Positions 9,320 through 18,664 are shown, numbered from the stretch's first letter. The stretch is DNA of 64,000 nucleotides from Holophagaceae bacterium (GCA_016722505.1 JADKJH010000005.1:221218-285217), one strand, 5' to 3'. Notes: generated by a model not told the origin, from the sequence alone. Numbers and translations are program-made.

Positions 9320-10365
9320 CCCTCCTCCTCCACCTGCTCCATGGCTTCGTACTCTTTCAGGAAGAAGTCGAGGCTCTTGGCCAGGGCCTCCTTCATGCTG
9401 ACTTTGGGATCGAACCCGAAGGCGTCCTGCATCCGCTTGATGCTGGGTGTCCGCGTCAGCACATCCTGGTAGCCCTTGCCATAGAACGTCCCGCTGCTGG
9501 TTTCCACCAGTTCCGATAGCGGAATATTCCGCTTGATGCGCTCCGGGTGGACCCTCCACAACTCCAGCAGCATCTCCGCCACCTCGCGGACGCTGTGGTC
9601 GAGCTTGGGATTGCCGATGTTGAAGATATGGCCATCGGCCTTCCCTCCTTCATTTTTCAGCACCATCATCAGCCCGTCCATGGCGTCTTCCACGTCAATG
9701 AAGCAACGGCGCTGGGCGCCGCCGTCCACTAGCTGCAGCGGTTCGCCCTGGATCAGGTTCCACACGAATTGGGTCACCAGCCGCGAACTGCCTTCCTTCG
9801 CGGTGTTGAGGCTGTCCAGTTTGGGTCCCATCCAATTGAAAGGCCGGATCAGCGTGAATTTCAAACCATCCCGCTGGCCGTAGCCCCAGATCACGCGGTC
9901 CAGCAGCTGCTTGCTGGTGGAATAGATCCAGCGCTGCATGGGGATGGGGCCGGTCACTAGGGGAGAGGTCTCCTCGTCGAAAGCCGCGTCCGGGCACATG
10001 CCATAGACTTCCGAAGTGCTCGGGAACACCACGCGCTTTTTGTACTTCACGCATTGGCGCACGATTCGCAGATTCTCTTCGAAATCCAACTCGAAAACCC
10101 GCAACGGATCCTGGACATAGATCTTCGGCGTAGCGATGGCGACCAGGGGCAGCACCACGTCGCACTTCTTCACGTGGTACTCGATCCATTCTTTGGAGAT
10201 GGTGATGTCGCCTTCCACGAAATGGAAGCGGTCATGGCCCAAATGTTCCGTGACCTTATGGGTGCCGAGATCCATCCCGTACACCTCCCAATTGGTATCG
10301 CGCAAGATGCGCCCCACCAGGTGGGAACCGATGAATCCGTTGACGCCGAGGATGAGGACTTTCAC
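9316..10365 (-). CDS. ArnA-dehydrogenase-like UDP-sugar decarboxylase (extended SDR)
   Basis: A 349-residue NAD-dependent extended SDR closely following the C-terminal dehydrogenase domain of ArnA, which oxidatively decarboxylates UDP-glucuronate to UDP-4-keto-arabinose. Visible features: Rossmann motif GVNGFIGSHL at the N-terminus, the ArnA-type Ser-Glu pair in VFPSTSEVYGM, the catalytic Tyr-x-x-x-Lys in YSTSKQLLDR, and Arg-Arg in GAQRRCFIDVEDAMDG at the position of the decarboxylation arginine. The ArnA formyltransferase domain is absent. The start is the GTG at 10365, with GGAG upstream; an in-frame ATG at 10386 would add seven unlikely residues. It precedes the arnT-like genes on the same strand, supporting a lipid A or surface-glycan pentose pathway. 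Confidence 0.85.
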   Translation of the reverse strand: MKVLILGVNGFIGSHLVGRILRDTNWEVYGMDLGTHKVTEHLGHDRFHFVEGDITISKEWIEYHVKKCDVVLPLVAIATPKIYVQDPLRVFELDFEENLRIVRQCVKYKKRVVFPSTSEVYGMCPDAAFDEETSPLVTGPIPMQRWIYSTSKQLLDRVIWGYGQRDGLKFTLIRPFNWMGPKLDSLNTAKEGSSRLVTQFVWNLIQGEPLQLVDGGAQRRCFIDVEDAMDGLMMVLKNEGGKADGHIFNIGNPKLDHSVREVAEMLLELWRVHPERIKRNIPLSELVETSSGTFYGKGYQDVLTRTPSIKRMQDAFGFDPKVSMKEALAKSLDFFLKEYEAMEQVEEEG

Positions 10366-10448
10366 ATGTGCTCCAGAACAAACCATTCAGTCTACCAGTG
10401 GATCGCGGCGGCCCAAATTCCTCAGAACGGCGAAACCGCCGGGGACAT

Positions 10449-11144
10449 TCAGATCCCCAGCGTCCGCCGCAATTCTTCCATCCGGCGGCGGCTGACGGGG
10501 ATCCGCCCGCTCGACAGCACCAGATCATCGTCCGCGCTCAGCTCCCGGATGGCCTGGACCCGGACCAGCGCGTTGCGGTGAACCCGGAAGAAGCCCTGGT
10601 CCTTCAAGCGTTCCTCCCAGAAGGCCAGTGTGCCGTCCACCGGTAGGCGGCCCTCCGCCACCCAGGCCACGCAATCACCCAAATCCGCCACCAGCGCGTC
10701 CACCTCTTCGGGCTGCAACAGGCGGGTGCCGGACTTTCGGCGGACGGGGATGCGCCGCCACTCCCGCTGGAGCGGCTCGTCCTTGGGGCGGATCCTGGAG
10801 ATGGCCTGCGCCACACCGACCCGCGAAATGGGCTTGAGTAGATAGTGGACCGCGCCGCCAGCGAAGGCCTCCACAGCGTGCTGCGGATGGGCCGTCACGA
10901 AAACCACCGCAGGTTTCGGTTCCGACAGGAGCTGCATCAGTTCCACACCTTTCATCCCTGGCATCTCGATGTCGAGGAACGCCGCGTCAGGCTTTAGTCC
11001 GGCAATAGCGGCAAGTCCAGCGCGGCCGTTTTCGGCCGTGGCCACCACTTCGATTCCCGGAAGCTCCGAGAGCAGGTCCGCCAGATGCTGGCGCGCCAAG
11101 GGCTCGTCCTCCACCACGACCACGCGTATCAAGGTTGCCTCCAC
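10449..11144 (-). CDS. LytTR-type response regulator
   Basis: A 231-residue LytR/AlgR-family regulator. The receiver domain (about residues 5-120) has the acidic pair VVEDEP, the phosphorylatable Asp in AAFLDIEMPGMKG, the Thr in VFVTAHP and the Lys in YLLKPIS. The LytTR DNA-binding domain (about 135-231) contains FFRVHRNALVRVQAI and ends with SRRRMEELRRTLGI. Its start overlaps the 3' end of the sensor kinase gene by 16 bases, so the two are translationally coupled and form one two-component system. Targets are not apparent; the adjacent envelope-glycan genes on the same strand are a possibility only by position. Confidence 0.9.
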   Translation of the reverse strand: MEATLIRVVVVEDEPLARQHLADLLSELPGIEVVATAENGRAGLAAIAGLKPDAAFLDIEMPGMKGVELMQLLSEPKPAVVFVTAHPQHAVEAFAGGAVHYLLKPISRVGVAQAISRIRPKDEPLQREWRRIPVRRKSGTRLLQPEEVDALVADLGDCVAWVAEGRLPVDGTLAFWEERLKDQGFFRVHRNALVRVQAIRELSADDDLVLSSGRIPVSRRRMEELRRTLGI

Positions 11145-12172
11145 CGGAAGCTTGCCACGGTGCGGGCATCTATTCGTTCCAGGCTCAAATCCTGGGGCTT
11201 CGAGAGGCGGCCCCGGAGCGTCGCCAGCGCCGTGCCGGTCCCCCGCTGGAAGCCGATGCCCGTGCCAGGATCGCTCACCTCCACCACCAGGACTTTCCCC
11301 TCCTGCCTCGCCCCGATGCGGATCTCCCCGCCACCCTCCAATGGCGCGATGCCATGCTTCACAGCATTCTCCACGAGCACCTGCAGCGAAAGCGGCGGCA
11401 CCGATGCGGATTCAAGTTCTTCGGGGATGTCCACGCGGACCCTCAGCCTTTCGCCCAGCCGCGCCTGCTCGATGCCCAGGTAGGCTTCGACGAATCCAAG
11501 CTCCTGCTTGAGCGGGATCGCCGCCGAATCCGAAACCTCGATCGCCTGCCGGAAGAGCTGGGCCAACCGCTCCGTAGTGGCCTGTGCCCCGCGCGGATCC
11601 GCTTCGATCTGCGCGTGGAGCGTGTTCAACGTGTTGAAGATGAAATGCGGCGCGAGCTTCGCGCGGAGCGCCTGCTCCCTGGCCAGCAGTTCCAGGTTTT
11701 CCAGCCGGGACTGATGTTCGCGGCCCACGATGCTTCCCAATATCATCACGGGGAAAAGCACGAGGAACAGCACCGAAACCGGCGCGTGGTGCCCCAGGAT
11801 TTGGGAACCGGCCGCCAGGGCAACGCCAACAGGGACCGCGATCATCACGCTGCGGGCTTCCATCCGGGCCCGCCAGGCCTCAAATTCACGGGGCGAGAAG
11901 GTAGCCAGTTTGGATCGGCGGATTTCCTTCAATCTGAGCAGGATGATGAAATAGCAAACAAACCCCGCGCACAGGAGCAATCCAATCATCCAAGGATGAG
12001 GCAACCCGCCCCGCGCCTCCATCCAACGGCTATCGAGAAGACCCTGCACAACGGCATAGGGGAGCACCAGGGTCAAGATCCACCCTAGCCCACCATCAAG
12101 AGACCGGGTCATCCCAAGGGGGTGGAAAAGTTGCTGCAGCTTGAACGGGGGACTTGCGGGGACCTGCGACAT
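11129..12172 (-). CDS. LytS/YehU-type sensor histidine kinase
   Basis: A 347-residue membrane kinase. About four hydrophobic segments occupy the first 150 residues (for example LTLVLPYAVVQGLL and GLLLCAGFVCYFIILL). The His_kinase domain follows, with the phospho-acceptor His in KLAPHFIFNTLNTLHAQI, then a short HATPase domain with the N-box VLVENAVKHGIAPLEGGG and the G-box DPGTGIGFQRGTGTALATLRGRL. No periplasmic sensor domain is evident, so the signal is probably perceived within the membrane. Partner of the LytTR regulator that overlaps its 3' end. Confidence 0.9.
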   Translation of the reverse strand: MSQVPASPPFKLQQLFHPLGMTRSLDGGLGWILTLVLPYAVVQGLLDSRWMEARGGLPHPWMIGLLLCAGFVCYFIILLRLKEIRRSKLATFSPREFEAWRARMEARSVMIAVPVGVALAAGSQILGHHAPVSVLFLVLFPVMILGSIVGREHQSRLENLELLAREQALRAKLAPHFIFNTLNTLHAQIEADPRGAQATTERLAQLFRQAIEVSDSAAIPLKQELGFVEAYLGIEQARLGERLRVRVDIPEELESASVPPLSLQVLVENAVKHGIAPLEGGGEIRIGARQEGKVLVVEVSDPGTGIGFQRGTGTALATLRGRLSKPQDLSLERIDARTVASFRWRQP

Positions 12173-12370
12173 GAAATTCCTCCAACACCAGAATCGCCCA
12201 ATCGCTCAAGTCCGGTTCAGCCACCCCGTGATCGGCAATACGACGCCGTGAATGGCTTCACCGTGCCCTTGAACGGTCGCGCAGAGCAGCGCTTGCCCTG
12301 CCCGGTTCCCATTTCGGCCGCTCCGCCCCTCGCGGTTCGGCTTTCCCCGGTACTTCCTGCGACCCGAAGT

Positions 12371-13425
12371 TCAAACCCGGCAGACCACTTTCCCGAAGCC
12401 CTGCCCCGCCTCCAGGTGCCGCTGCGCCTCGGGGTAATCAGCGAGATTGAACACCCGGTCGATGACGGGCCGGAAGGGCGGGTTGGTGGGATTGCGCTGG
12501 ATATGCCCCAGCAGGGTCCACAGGTGTTCGCGGCGGCCCATGTAGGATCCGAGGAAGGTGAGTTGCCGGGCGAAAAGGGAGCGGAGGTCCAGCGTGATTT
12601 CGCGGCCCGTGGTGGCGCCGCAGGTGACGATGCGGCCCCCACGCGCGACGGAGGCGACGCTGGTCGCCCAGCTCGCGGCCCCCGTGTGTTCAAAAACCAG
12701 GTCCACTCCGCGCTTCTGGGTCAGCTCCTTCACTTTTATCGCCACATCCTGGATGTCGCGGACGATGACATGCTCGGCGCCCAGTTCCCAGCACTTCACG
12801 GCTTTCATCTGATTGCCCACCACGGCGATGGCATGGCCACCAAGGAATTTCACCAATTGGATGGCCGCACTGCCTACGCCGCTGCTACCACCCCAAATCA
12901 AGACCGTTTCGCCCGGTTTCAGGTTGGCTTTATGCACAAGCATTTCCCAAGCAGTGAGGAAGACCAGCGGAAACGCCGCCGCCTGCTCAAAGTCCCAGTT
13001 TCCCGGGATGGGCAGCAGGTTGGCCGCAGGCACCATCACCTGGGTGGCTGCGGTGCCATCACAGGCATGGCCCATAACCTTATAGTCGCGGCAAAGCATA
13101 TCGTCGCCCCGCAGGCAGGCCGCGCAGACGCCGCAGCTGAGCCCCGGCGCGATCATTGCGCTGCCATTCAGTTCCACGCCTGGCGGCAAAATCGTGCCTT
13201 CCCCCACGGCCTCCACGAGGCCTGCGCCATCGCACCGGGGGTGAGCGGCAGCGGCAAGGGATACCCTTTCAGCCCCACCGTGGTCCACAGATCCAGATGG
13301 TTGAGCGCCATAGCCTTTAGTTGAAGCCTCACCCAGCCTGGCTTTGGGTCCTGCGGTTCGAAACCTTCCCGAACCACAGAACCGGCGGGGCCATGCTCAT
13401 TCACGCGGAAACGGTAGGCGTTCAT
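12371..13425 (-). CDS. Zinc-type alcohol dehydrogenase/quinone oxidoreductase, interrupted by a one-base frameshift
   Basis: Medium-chain dehydrogenase of about 351 residues once the frames are joined. The start MNAYRFRVNEHGPAGSVV is at 13425. The GroES-like half contains NHLDLWTTVGLKGYPLPLPL; the other frame continues CDGAGLVEAVGEG and carries the structural-zinc-type cysteines in CGVCAACLRGDDMLC. The Rossmann part has LIWGGSSGVGSAAIQL. The break is at about 13236-13241, beside a run of five C/G, where one base is missing between LTPG and CDGAG. Substrate unknown. No adjacent gene suggests a pathway; it follows a 133-base gap from gpsA. Confidence 0.85.
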
Positions 13426-13556
13426 GGGGGCTCCATGGGCTGTGGGTGTAACCGGAAGGTTTGGGATTTAGATGCTTATGGTTTCGAACCCTGGGTTTTA
13501 TGCGCTCTATGCGCTCTATGTGATTGACAACCGGAAATCATCAATGGCAATTCAAA

Positions 13557-14570
13557 TTACTCTGATTTCAAGGATCTCTTCATGAGCCGTCCCACGGCTT
13601 CCTTTGGATTGGCACCGTCCAGCAACCGGGCTACTTCCTCGGCGATGGGTAATTCCACGCCCCATTGCAGGGCCAGGGCCAGCGCGGCTTTGGTGGTGCT
13701 GGCACCCTCCATGACTTGGCCGCCCATCAGGTCCTGGGCTTCGGCCATGCTTTTGCCCTCGGCGAGATAGGCGCCCAACCTTCGGTTGCGGCTTTGAGGC
13801 CCGGTGGCGGTAAGCAGCAGATCGCCCATGCCCGCCAGCCCCATGACTGTGTCCGGCTCCCCCCCCATGGCCGCGACGAGCCGTGAGATTTCAGCCAGCC
13901 CCCGGGTGATGAGCGCTGCTCTCGCATTGTGTCCAAGGCCCAGGTTTTCCACCAAACCCGCCGCGATGGCGAGGACATTTTTCAACGCTCCGCAAAGTTC
14001 CACGCCCACTACATCGCGGCTTAAATAAATGCGCAAATGTTCTGTGGCCAGATCGTGCTGGAGGGCCACGGCCCGCGCGGCAGAGACACCTGGAGGAAGT
14101 GCCAAGACCATGGCGGAAGGTAGGTTTTTGGCCACCTCGTCTGCGAAGGTTGGACCCGAAAGCACACCCACGGGAATCCCCAGTAGCGGCTCCAGCGCTT
14201 CGGAAAGGCGCTGGTGGCTGTCTGCCAGAATGCCCTTGCTGGTGTGCAACAGGACATCCGGCGCCTGGGATGTCCAGCTTGGCGCCTGGGTTCGAAGCGC
14301 TGCCCAGGCTCCGGGGCTCGCCTGGGTGGCGATGCTAGAGATCCACAACCCGGCCGAGAAGGCTTCGGCAGGGTCAGACATGGGGTAGAGGTTGGGCGGC
14401 AGCTCAGCCCCATTCAAGCGGGGGTGGCGCCGCGTGGTGGCCAATTCCTTCATTTTCGAAGGCGTGTGTCCCCATAACGCCACATGATGCCCGGCCTTGG
14501 CCCAGGCGATGGCTAGGGCCGTGCCCCAGACGCCGGCGCCGAATATCGCGATATCAGGGCGGCTAGGCAT
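13557..14570 (-). CDS. gpsA: Glycerol-3-phosphate dehydrogenase [NAD(P)+]
   Basis: Reduces dihydroxyacetone phosphate to sn-glycerol 3-phosphate for phospholipid synthesis in the cytosol. The 337-residue protein begins MPSRPDIAIFGAGVWGTALA with a Rossmann fold. It has the family motifs LHTSKGI, LSGPTFADEVA, VELCGALKNVLAIAAGL (catalytic Lys) and GLAGMGDLLLTATGPQSRNRRLG. The start chosen at 14570 overlaps the plsY stop by eight bases and gives the normal length. A longer in-frame extension to 14660 lies inside plsY and looks non-native. plsY-gpsA forms a pair that makes and then acylates glycerol phosphate. Confidence 0.95.
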   Translation of the reverse strand: MPSRPDIAIFGAGVWGTALAIAWAKAGHHVALWGHTPSKMKELATTRRHPRLNGAELPPNLYPMSDPAEAFSAGLWISSIATQASPGAWAALRTQAPSWTSQAPDVLLHTSKGILADSHQRLSEALEPLLGIPVGVLSGPTFADEVAKNLPSAMVLALPPGVSAARAVALQHDLATEHLRIYLSRDVVGVELCGALKNVLAIAAGLVENLGLGHNARAALITRGLAEISRLVAAMGGEPDTVMGLAGMGDLLLTATGPQSRNRRLGAYLAEGKSMAEAQDLMGGQVMEGASTTKAALALALQWGVELPIAEEVARLLDGANPKEAVGRLMKRSLKSE

Positions 14571-15243
14571 TTGGCTTATCTTCTGGCGACGTGCCCCAGA
14601 GTTTGGATTCAGTGCCCATTTGCAGCCGGCAGATGTTCTCGTGATGCTTCGCGATGACAAGGACCGCTACGCAAGTCCAGGCCAACAGGTAGGGGAAATG
14701 TTCCCCCAAGGCGCGGAAGCCGCCATACGGGCCGCTCAGCGCCAGCAGGAAGACCTCCAAAGGCAACATCAACGCTGCGAGAATGCTGCCGAGGCTCACA
14801 TGCCGGGTGAGCCAAAGGGCTGCCACGAAGAAAGCCAAAGGCAGGGCACCCAGGCGCCATTGCACCGCCAGGATGATGCCGAGGGCTGTCGCTACGCCCT
14901 TGCCACCCTTGAAGCGCAGCCAAGGGGAAAATGCGTGGCCCGATACCGCTGCGAAACCGACCCAGGGCAGGAAGGCTTCCTCGATTCCCGCACGGCGGGC
15001 CAGAATCACCGGAACGATTCCTTTTGCCACGTCCAGCAGAAGCACGATGATGCCGGCTCCCTTCCCGGCCACCCGGCTGACATTCGTCGCCCCTATGTTG
15101 CCGCTGCCCTTGGATCGGACATCGCCTTGCCCGAGCAACTTCACCACGATCAAACCGAAAGGGACGCTGCCGCACAAAAAAGCGCCTAAGCACCAGAGCA
15201 CTAGCCTGGTGGGCGCAAGCTGAAACAGTTGGGCAGATTCCAT
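14563..15243 (-). CDS. plsY: Acyl-phosphate:glycerol-3-phosphate acyltransferase
   Basis: A 226-residue integral membrane enzyme that transfers an acyl group from acyl phosphate to glycerol 3-phosphate, the first step of phosphatidate synthesis. The three PlsY signatures are clear: LCGSVPFGLIVVKLLGQGDVRSKGSGNIGATNV (glycine-rich loop and Ser-Gly-Asn), FSPWLRFKGGKGVATALG, and KHHENICRLQMGTESKL near the C-terminus. Five or more hydrophobic helices are seen. It is coupled to gpsA, whose start overlaps its stop, and sits five bases after cinA. Confidence 0.95.
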   Translation of the reverse strand: MESAQLFQLAPTRLVLWCLGAFLCGSVPFGLIVVKLLGQGDVRSKGSGNIGATNVSRVAGKGAGIIVLLLDVAKGIVPVILARRAGIEEAFLPWVGFAAVSGHAFSPWLRFKGGKGVATALGIILAVQWRLGALPLAFFVAALWLTRHVSLGSILAALMLPLEVFLLALSGPYGGFRALGEHFPYLLAWTCVAVLVIAKHHENICRLQMGTESKLWGTSPEDKPNA

Positions 15244-15247
15244 CGAA

Positions 15248-16483
15248 TCACATTAGCAGAGGCGAGGTCTGCATCGCCCGCCTGAGCAGATCCAGCGCCC
15301 AGGCGGCGCTTCGTAGTTGGATATCCACGCGGTCCCCGGGAACAATCAGCGTGCGGACTTCCTCAGCCCTGGGTCCCACCACGGCGAGGGCGCATTCACC
15401 CAGGTTGCGCTCTATTCCACCGGCATCCAACGTTGGTCCCGCATTGCCGGTGATGGCAAGTCCCCAGGTTGTGCCCAATCTCCCACGGATGCCCTTCGCG
15501 AGGGCCAAGGTCGTGGATTCACCAATGGTTCCATGCTCCTGGATGAAGGCCGGGTCAAGACCTGCCAAAGCGATTTTGGCGGTTGCGCTGTAGGCCACCG
15601 CGCCACCCAGAAATACCCTGCTGGCACCAGGGATGGCCGTAAGCCGTGAAGCCACCAGCCCTCCGCTCATGCTTTCGGCCACCGCCAGGGTTTCGTTGCG
15701 TGATTCCAGCGTGTCCAGAATTGTACTTTCCAGATCGCCGCTGCCCACGCAAACAAGGTCGCCACCCAGCTCCAAGGCCAGTTCCTCGCGCGCCACATCC
15801 AATGCGCCGGAATCAACGCTGCGGACAATGAACTCGACCTGGGCAAGGCCAGCGAGAATCGTCCAGTCGAGATGCGGATGGCGATGCCGGATGCCTTCGG
15901 TGCGCTGATCCAGCGTGCTCTCAGGCACGCCGCAAACAACCATGCGAAGTGTATGCATCGCCAATCCAGCCATAGGTTTCAGATGTGGTTCCACGTGGTC
16001 CAGCCACATGCGCTTCATTTCCCTGGGCACGCCCGGCAGCATAAAAATAATTTTGCCGCCGCGCTCCCAGACGACACCAGGCGCGGTCCCCAATGGATTG
16101 GCCAGGGGCCTCGACCCCTCCGGGAAAAGCACCTGCTTGAAATTCGCGGGAGGAGGAACACGCTGTCTCTGCGCGTACCAAGCCACGAGATCCTCATGGC
16201 TCTGGGCGTCTTCAATCAGTTCCACACCAAAGGTGTCCGCCCACACCTCCTTGGTGAAGTCGTCAAAAGTAGGGCCGAGACCCCCGGTGCAGATAATCAC
16301 GTCGCTGCGCCAGAAGGCCTCCTGGCAGAGTTCTGCGAGATCTTCCCGATGGTCTCCGATGGCCGTTTTGCGATGGAGTCCCAGCCCCAACCCTGCCAAG
16401 CGTTCGGCGATCCACACAGAATTGGTGTCCAGCCGCTTGGTGGTAAGCAACTCTGAGCCAATGGCGATGCATTCGATACGCAT
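15248..16483 (-). CDS. cinA: CinA-family protein (nicotinamide-nucleotide amidohydrolase)
   Basis: A 411-residue two-domain CinA. Residues 1-170 form the MoCF/COG1058 domain with ECIAIGSELL, DTNSVWIAERL and ICTGGLGPTFDDFTKE. The C-terminal domain (about 250-405) has AVAESMSGGLVASRLTAIPGAS and the conserved AITGNAGP, the NMN deamidase part. These proteins recycle nicotinamide mononucleotide by deamidation, and the N-terminal domain is linked to ADP-ribose hydrolysis. First gene of a cinA-plsY-gpsA unit on the minus strand. Confidence 0.92.
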   Translation of the reverse strand: MRIECIAIGSELLTTKRLDTNSVWIAERLAGLGLGLHRKTAIGDHREDLAELCQEAFWRSDVIICTGGLGPTFDDFTKEVWADTFGVELIEDAQSHEDLVAWYAQRQRVPPPANFKQVLFPEGSRPLANPLGTAPGVVWERGGKIIFMLPGVPREMKRMWLDHVEPHLKPMAGLAMHTLRMVVCGVPESTLDQRTEGIRHRHPHLDWTILAGLAQVEFIVRSVDSGALDVAREELALELGGDLVCVGSGDLESTILDTLESRNETLAVAESMSGGLVASRLTAIPGASRVFLGGAVAYSATAKIALAGLDPAFIQEHGTIGESTTLALAKGIRGRLGTTWGLAITGNAGPTLDAGGIERNLGECALAVVGPRAEEVRTLIVPGDRVDIQLRSAAWALDLLRRAMQTSPLLM

Positions 16484-16553
16484 AGGCGCTCCGTGTGGAT
16501 TGGCGATGAAGAAACTGGATTAAGGCATCGCGGCGAAGTAGTAACTTTGATAC

Positions 16554-16832
16554 ATGATCATCCCCGATATTGACGACTTGGTGCTGGAGCATGACGACGA
16601 TACGGCCCTGGAAGAGGTCGGGCGGCGGGTCCTGAGCCGTGGCCCCTGGACCACCGTGGCCTTTCTCGTCAATACCCGCAACGGTCCCGAGACCCCCTGG
16701 GAAGGCCCTTTCCTCTGGTTGCACCGTTACCAGAAAGTGGCGCAAGGCTACAAACTTGTGAGCCGGTTCCACACTACAGACAAAGGCCAGCTGGATGCGC
16801 TTTCGGAGGCGATGCGGGAGTGGGAGCTTTGA
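16554..16832 (+). CDS. Small soluble protein of unknown function
   Basis: A 92-residue acidic protein, MIIPDIDDLVLEHDDDTALEE..., rich in Asp/Glu at the N-terminus and with aromatic residues in WEGPFLWLHRYQKVAQGYKLVSRFHTTDKGQLDAL. No signal peptide or membrane segment. I do not recognise the family. It is divergent from cinA, with 70 bases between starts, and stands alone. Codon use and base composition match the neighbours, which supports a real gene. Confidence 0.6.
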   Translation: MIIPDIDDLVLEHDDDTALEEVGRRVLSRGPWTTVAFLVNTRNGPETPWEGPFLWLHRYQKVAQGYKLVSRFHTTDKGQLDALSEAMREWEL

Positions 16833-16862
16833 GCTATCAGCTCAAACCTCATAGCCTACCGA

Positions 16863-17024
16863 TCATCCAAAATATTCCCGATCGATCCAGCGTGCGGCCC
16901 AAAGGCCAAATCCGCTGGCCACCATGGAAAGCACCACGGCCGTAGTGATTCCAACAAACGCCCCAAGCCACCACCCGATCCAGCCAGTGATCGTCATGAG
17001 CAAAAGGCTGATCATTCCTTTCAT
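16863..17024 (-). CDS. Small two-helix membrane protein (53 residues)
   Basis: The minus strand from the ATG at 17024 reads MKGMISLLLMTITGWIGWWL, GAFVGITTAVVLSMVASGFG, then a short basic-acidic tail LWAARWIDREYFG and a stop. It has two hydrophobic helices separated by a Gly turn, typical of small inner-membrane proteins. There is no strong ribosome-binding site, but the gapless hydrophobic pattern and the charged C-terminus argue for coding. The frame on the same strand shifted by one base gives a non-hydrophobic peptide and is rejected. Function unknown. Confidence 0.55.
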   Translation of the reverse strand: MKGMISLLLMTITGWIGWWLGAFVGITTAVVLSMVASGFGLWAARWIDREYFG

Positions 17025-17094
17025 GATTCACCAGGGCATGAAGCGAGAGCCTTGGGCATTAAATCGGCGCGATCAGGGTTAAGGTGCCGCAATC

Positions 17095-18517
17095 TCAAAA
17101 CGACATCACCTTCATCGTGTTCGTGCTGCCGCTCTTCCATAAGGGCAGCCCCATGGTCATCACGATTTGATCTCCGGGATTCAGTTCGTGGTGGGCTAGA
17201 AGGAGTTCACGAAGGGCTTCCACCATTTCATCGGAACTTTCCACCCGGGGAATGATGAGGGCCTTCACGCCCCGCAACAGGCCCATGCGCCGGGCACTTG
17301 CGATATCCGTGGTGGCGCCCAGCACGGATATCTTGCCAGCCAGGCGCGAAACCATGCGGGCGCTGCCACCGCCTTCAGTGAAGGCCACGATCCAGCGAGC
17401 TTGAATTTCTTCAGCCGTGCGGCAGGCGGAAAAGGCCACGGAAATATCAGCCCGACCATGGATTTTCGTGGCCAGTTCCCGCTGGATGGAATCGGTCCCG
17501 CGCTGCTGCTGGGAATCCGCTTCCATGGCGATGCGCACCAGCCATTGCACCGCTTCCACCGGGTACTGTCCTGTGGCGCTCTCGGCGCTGAGCATGACGG
17601 CATCGGTGCCATCCCAGATGGCATTGGCCACGTCGCTGGCCTCGGCTCTTGTGGGCTGAGGATTCACGATCATAGACTCGAGCATTTGCGTCGCAGTGAT
17701 GACCGGCTTCAGCGCCCTTCGCGCGGCGCGGATGATGCGCTTTTGCAGCCCCGGCACGCGCTCCACGCCTAATTCGACCCCGAGGTCTCCCCGGGCCACC
17801 ATCACCCCCCAGGAGACTTCGAGAATTTCCTCGAGATGGGCCAGGGCCAGGGGGTGCTCGATCTTGGCGATGATGGGTTGCGAGCCGCCTTGCTGCTCAA
17901 TGCGCGCCTGCAGCAGCCGCACATCTTCTGCCCCCCGCACGAAACTCTGCGCGAACAGATCCACGTCGTGGGCCACACCCCATTTGATATCGGCGAGATC
18001 TTTTTCCGTCAAGGGATCCATCGCCACATCGAGGCCCACGGGATGGACGCCTTTCCGCGCTTTCAGCAGGCCCCCCACCACCACCCGCGCCACCACAACC
18101 ACCCCATTGGATTTGGTGACTTCCAGCTTCAACGCGCCATCATCCAACAGCCAGACCTGGCCCGGCCTGGCCGCAGCAAAAAGTTCTGGATGAGGCAATG
18201 GCGCGGCCCACGCAAAGCCGGTGGGCGCGGGCGTTTCCGGGGGAATGCAACACTCCCGTGCTGCCTACCTCCAACTGCACCGGTTCATCCAGCAACCCGA
18301 TGCGCCACTTGGGTCCTTGAAGATCCAAAAATATCGGGATGTGACGTCCCAGTTCCAAGCTGACAGCCCGGACCTCGGAGAGCACTTTTGCCCTGGATTC
18401 TGGGTCGCCATGGCTGGCGTTGAGGCGCACCGCGTCCGCCTCCAATAATATTTCCCGCAGCTTGGAAGAATCCTGAAGCGCCGGTCCCATGGTTATGACG
18501 ATCTTGGTTTTGCGCAC
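17095..18517 (-). CDS. pyk: Pyruvate kinase, interrupted by a one-base frameshift
   Basis: Glycolytic transfer of phosphate from phosphoenolpyruvate to ADP. The GTG start at 18517 gives RKTKIVITMGPALQDSSKL and LNASHGDPESRAK (the Asn/Ser-His active-site region). After the break come IIAKIEHPLALAHLEEIL and VMVARGDLGVELGVERVPGLQ (metal-binding Glu/Asp), ITATQMLESM, and the C-terminal domain ending GSTNTMKVMSF. The frame is lost around 18239-18252, which includes a run of five G/C. Dropping one base joins STGVLHSPETPAPTGFAWAA and gives about 474 residues, the normal length. Probably a sequencing error in an essential gene. Confidence 0.93.
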
Positions 18518-18533
18518 GTAGTTGGCCTTTCAA

Positions 18534-18562
18534 TCCACAAGTATTCCACAGTGTTTTCCACA
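18534..18562. promoter_or_regulatory. Three phased TCCACA motifs upstream of pyk (DnaA-box-like)
   Basis: AATCCACA, ATTCCACA and TTTTCCACA follow one another with TCCACA at 18534, 18545 and 18557, a spacing of 11 and 12 bases, about one helical turn. The third fits the loose DnaA-box consensus TTWTNCACA; the other two deviate. They lie between the start of pyk and the Fis-like gene. A regulatory protein binding on one face of the helix is possible; its identity is not established. Confidence 0.3.
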
Positions 18563-18664
18563 CCGTGGGCCCCGAAACCTGCCTGCCGGTTAAAAAAAAT
18601 GGGCTATGCACCACCCTGAGTGCAATGCTACAACCTTGAACTCTTCTGATTGTGGAGTACTGGA

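Noticed and set aside
12122..13324. Plus-strand 400-codon frame opposite the alcohol dehydrogenase
   Set aside because: Composition typical of a reverse-strand shadow; its frame contains no domain.
14571..14660. N-terminal extension of GpsA
   Set aside because: The extra 30 residues lie inside plsY and precede the Rossmann motif expected at the very start of the protein.
18534..18562. Replication origin
   Set aside because: Only three DnaA-box-like motifs, no dnaA/dnaN/gidA neighbourhood and no AT-rich unwinding region.
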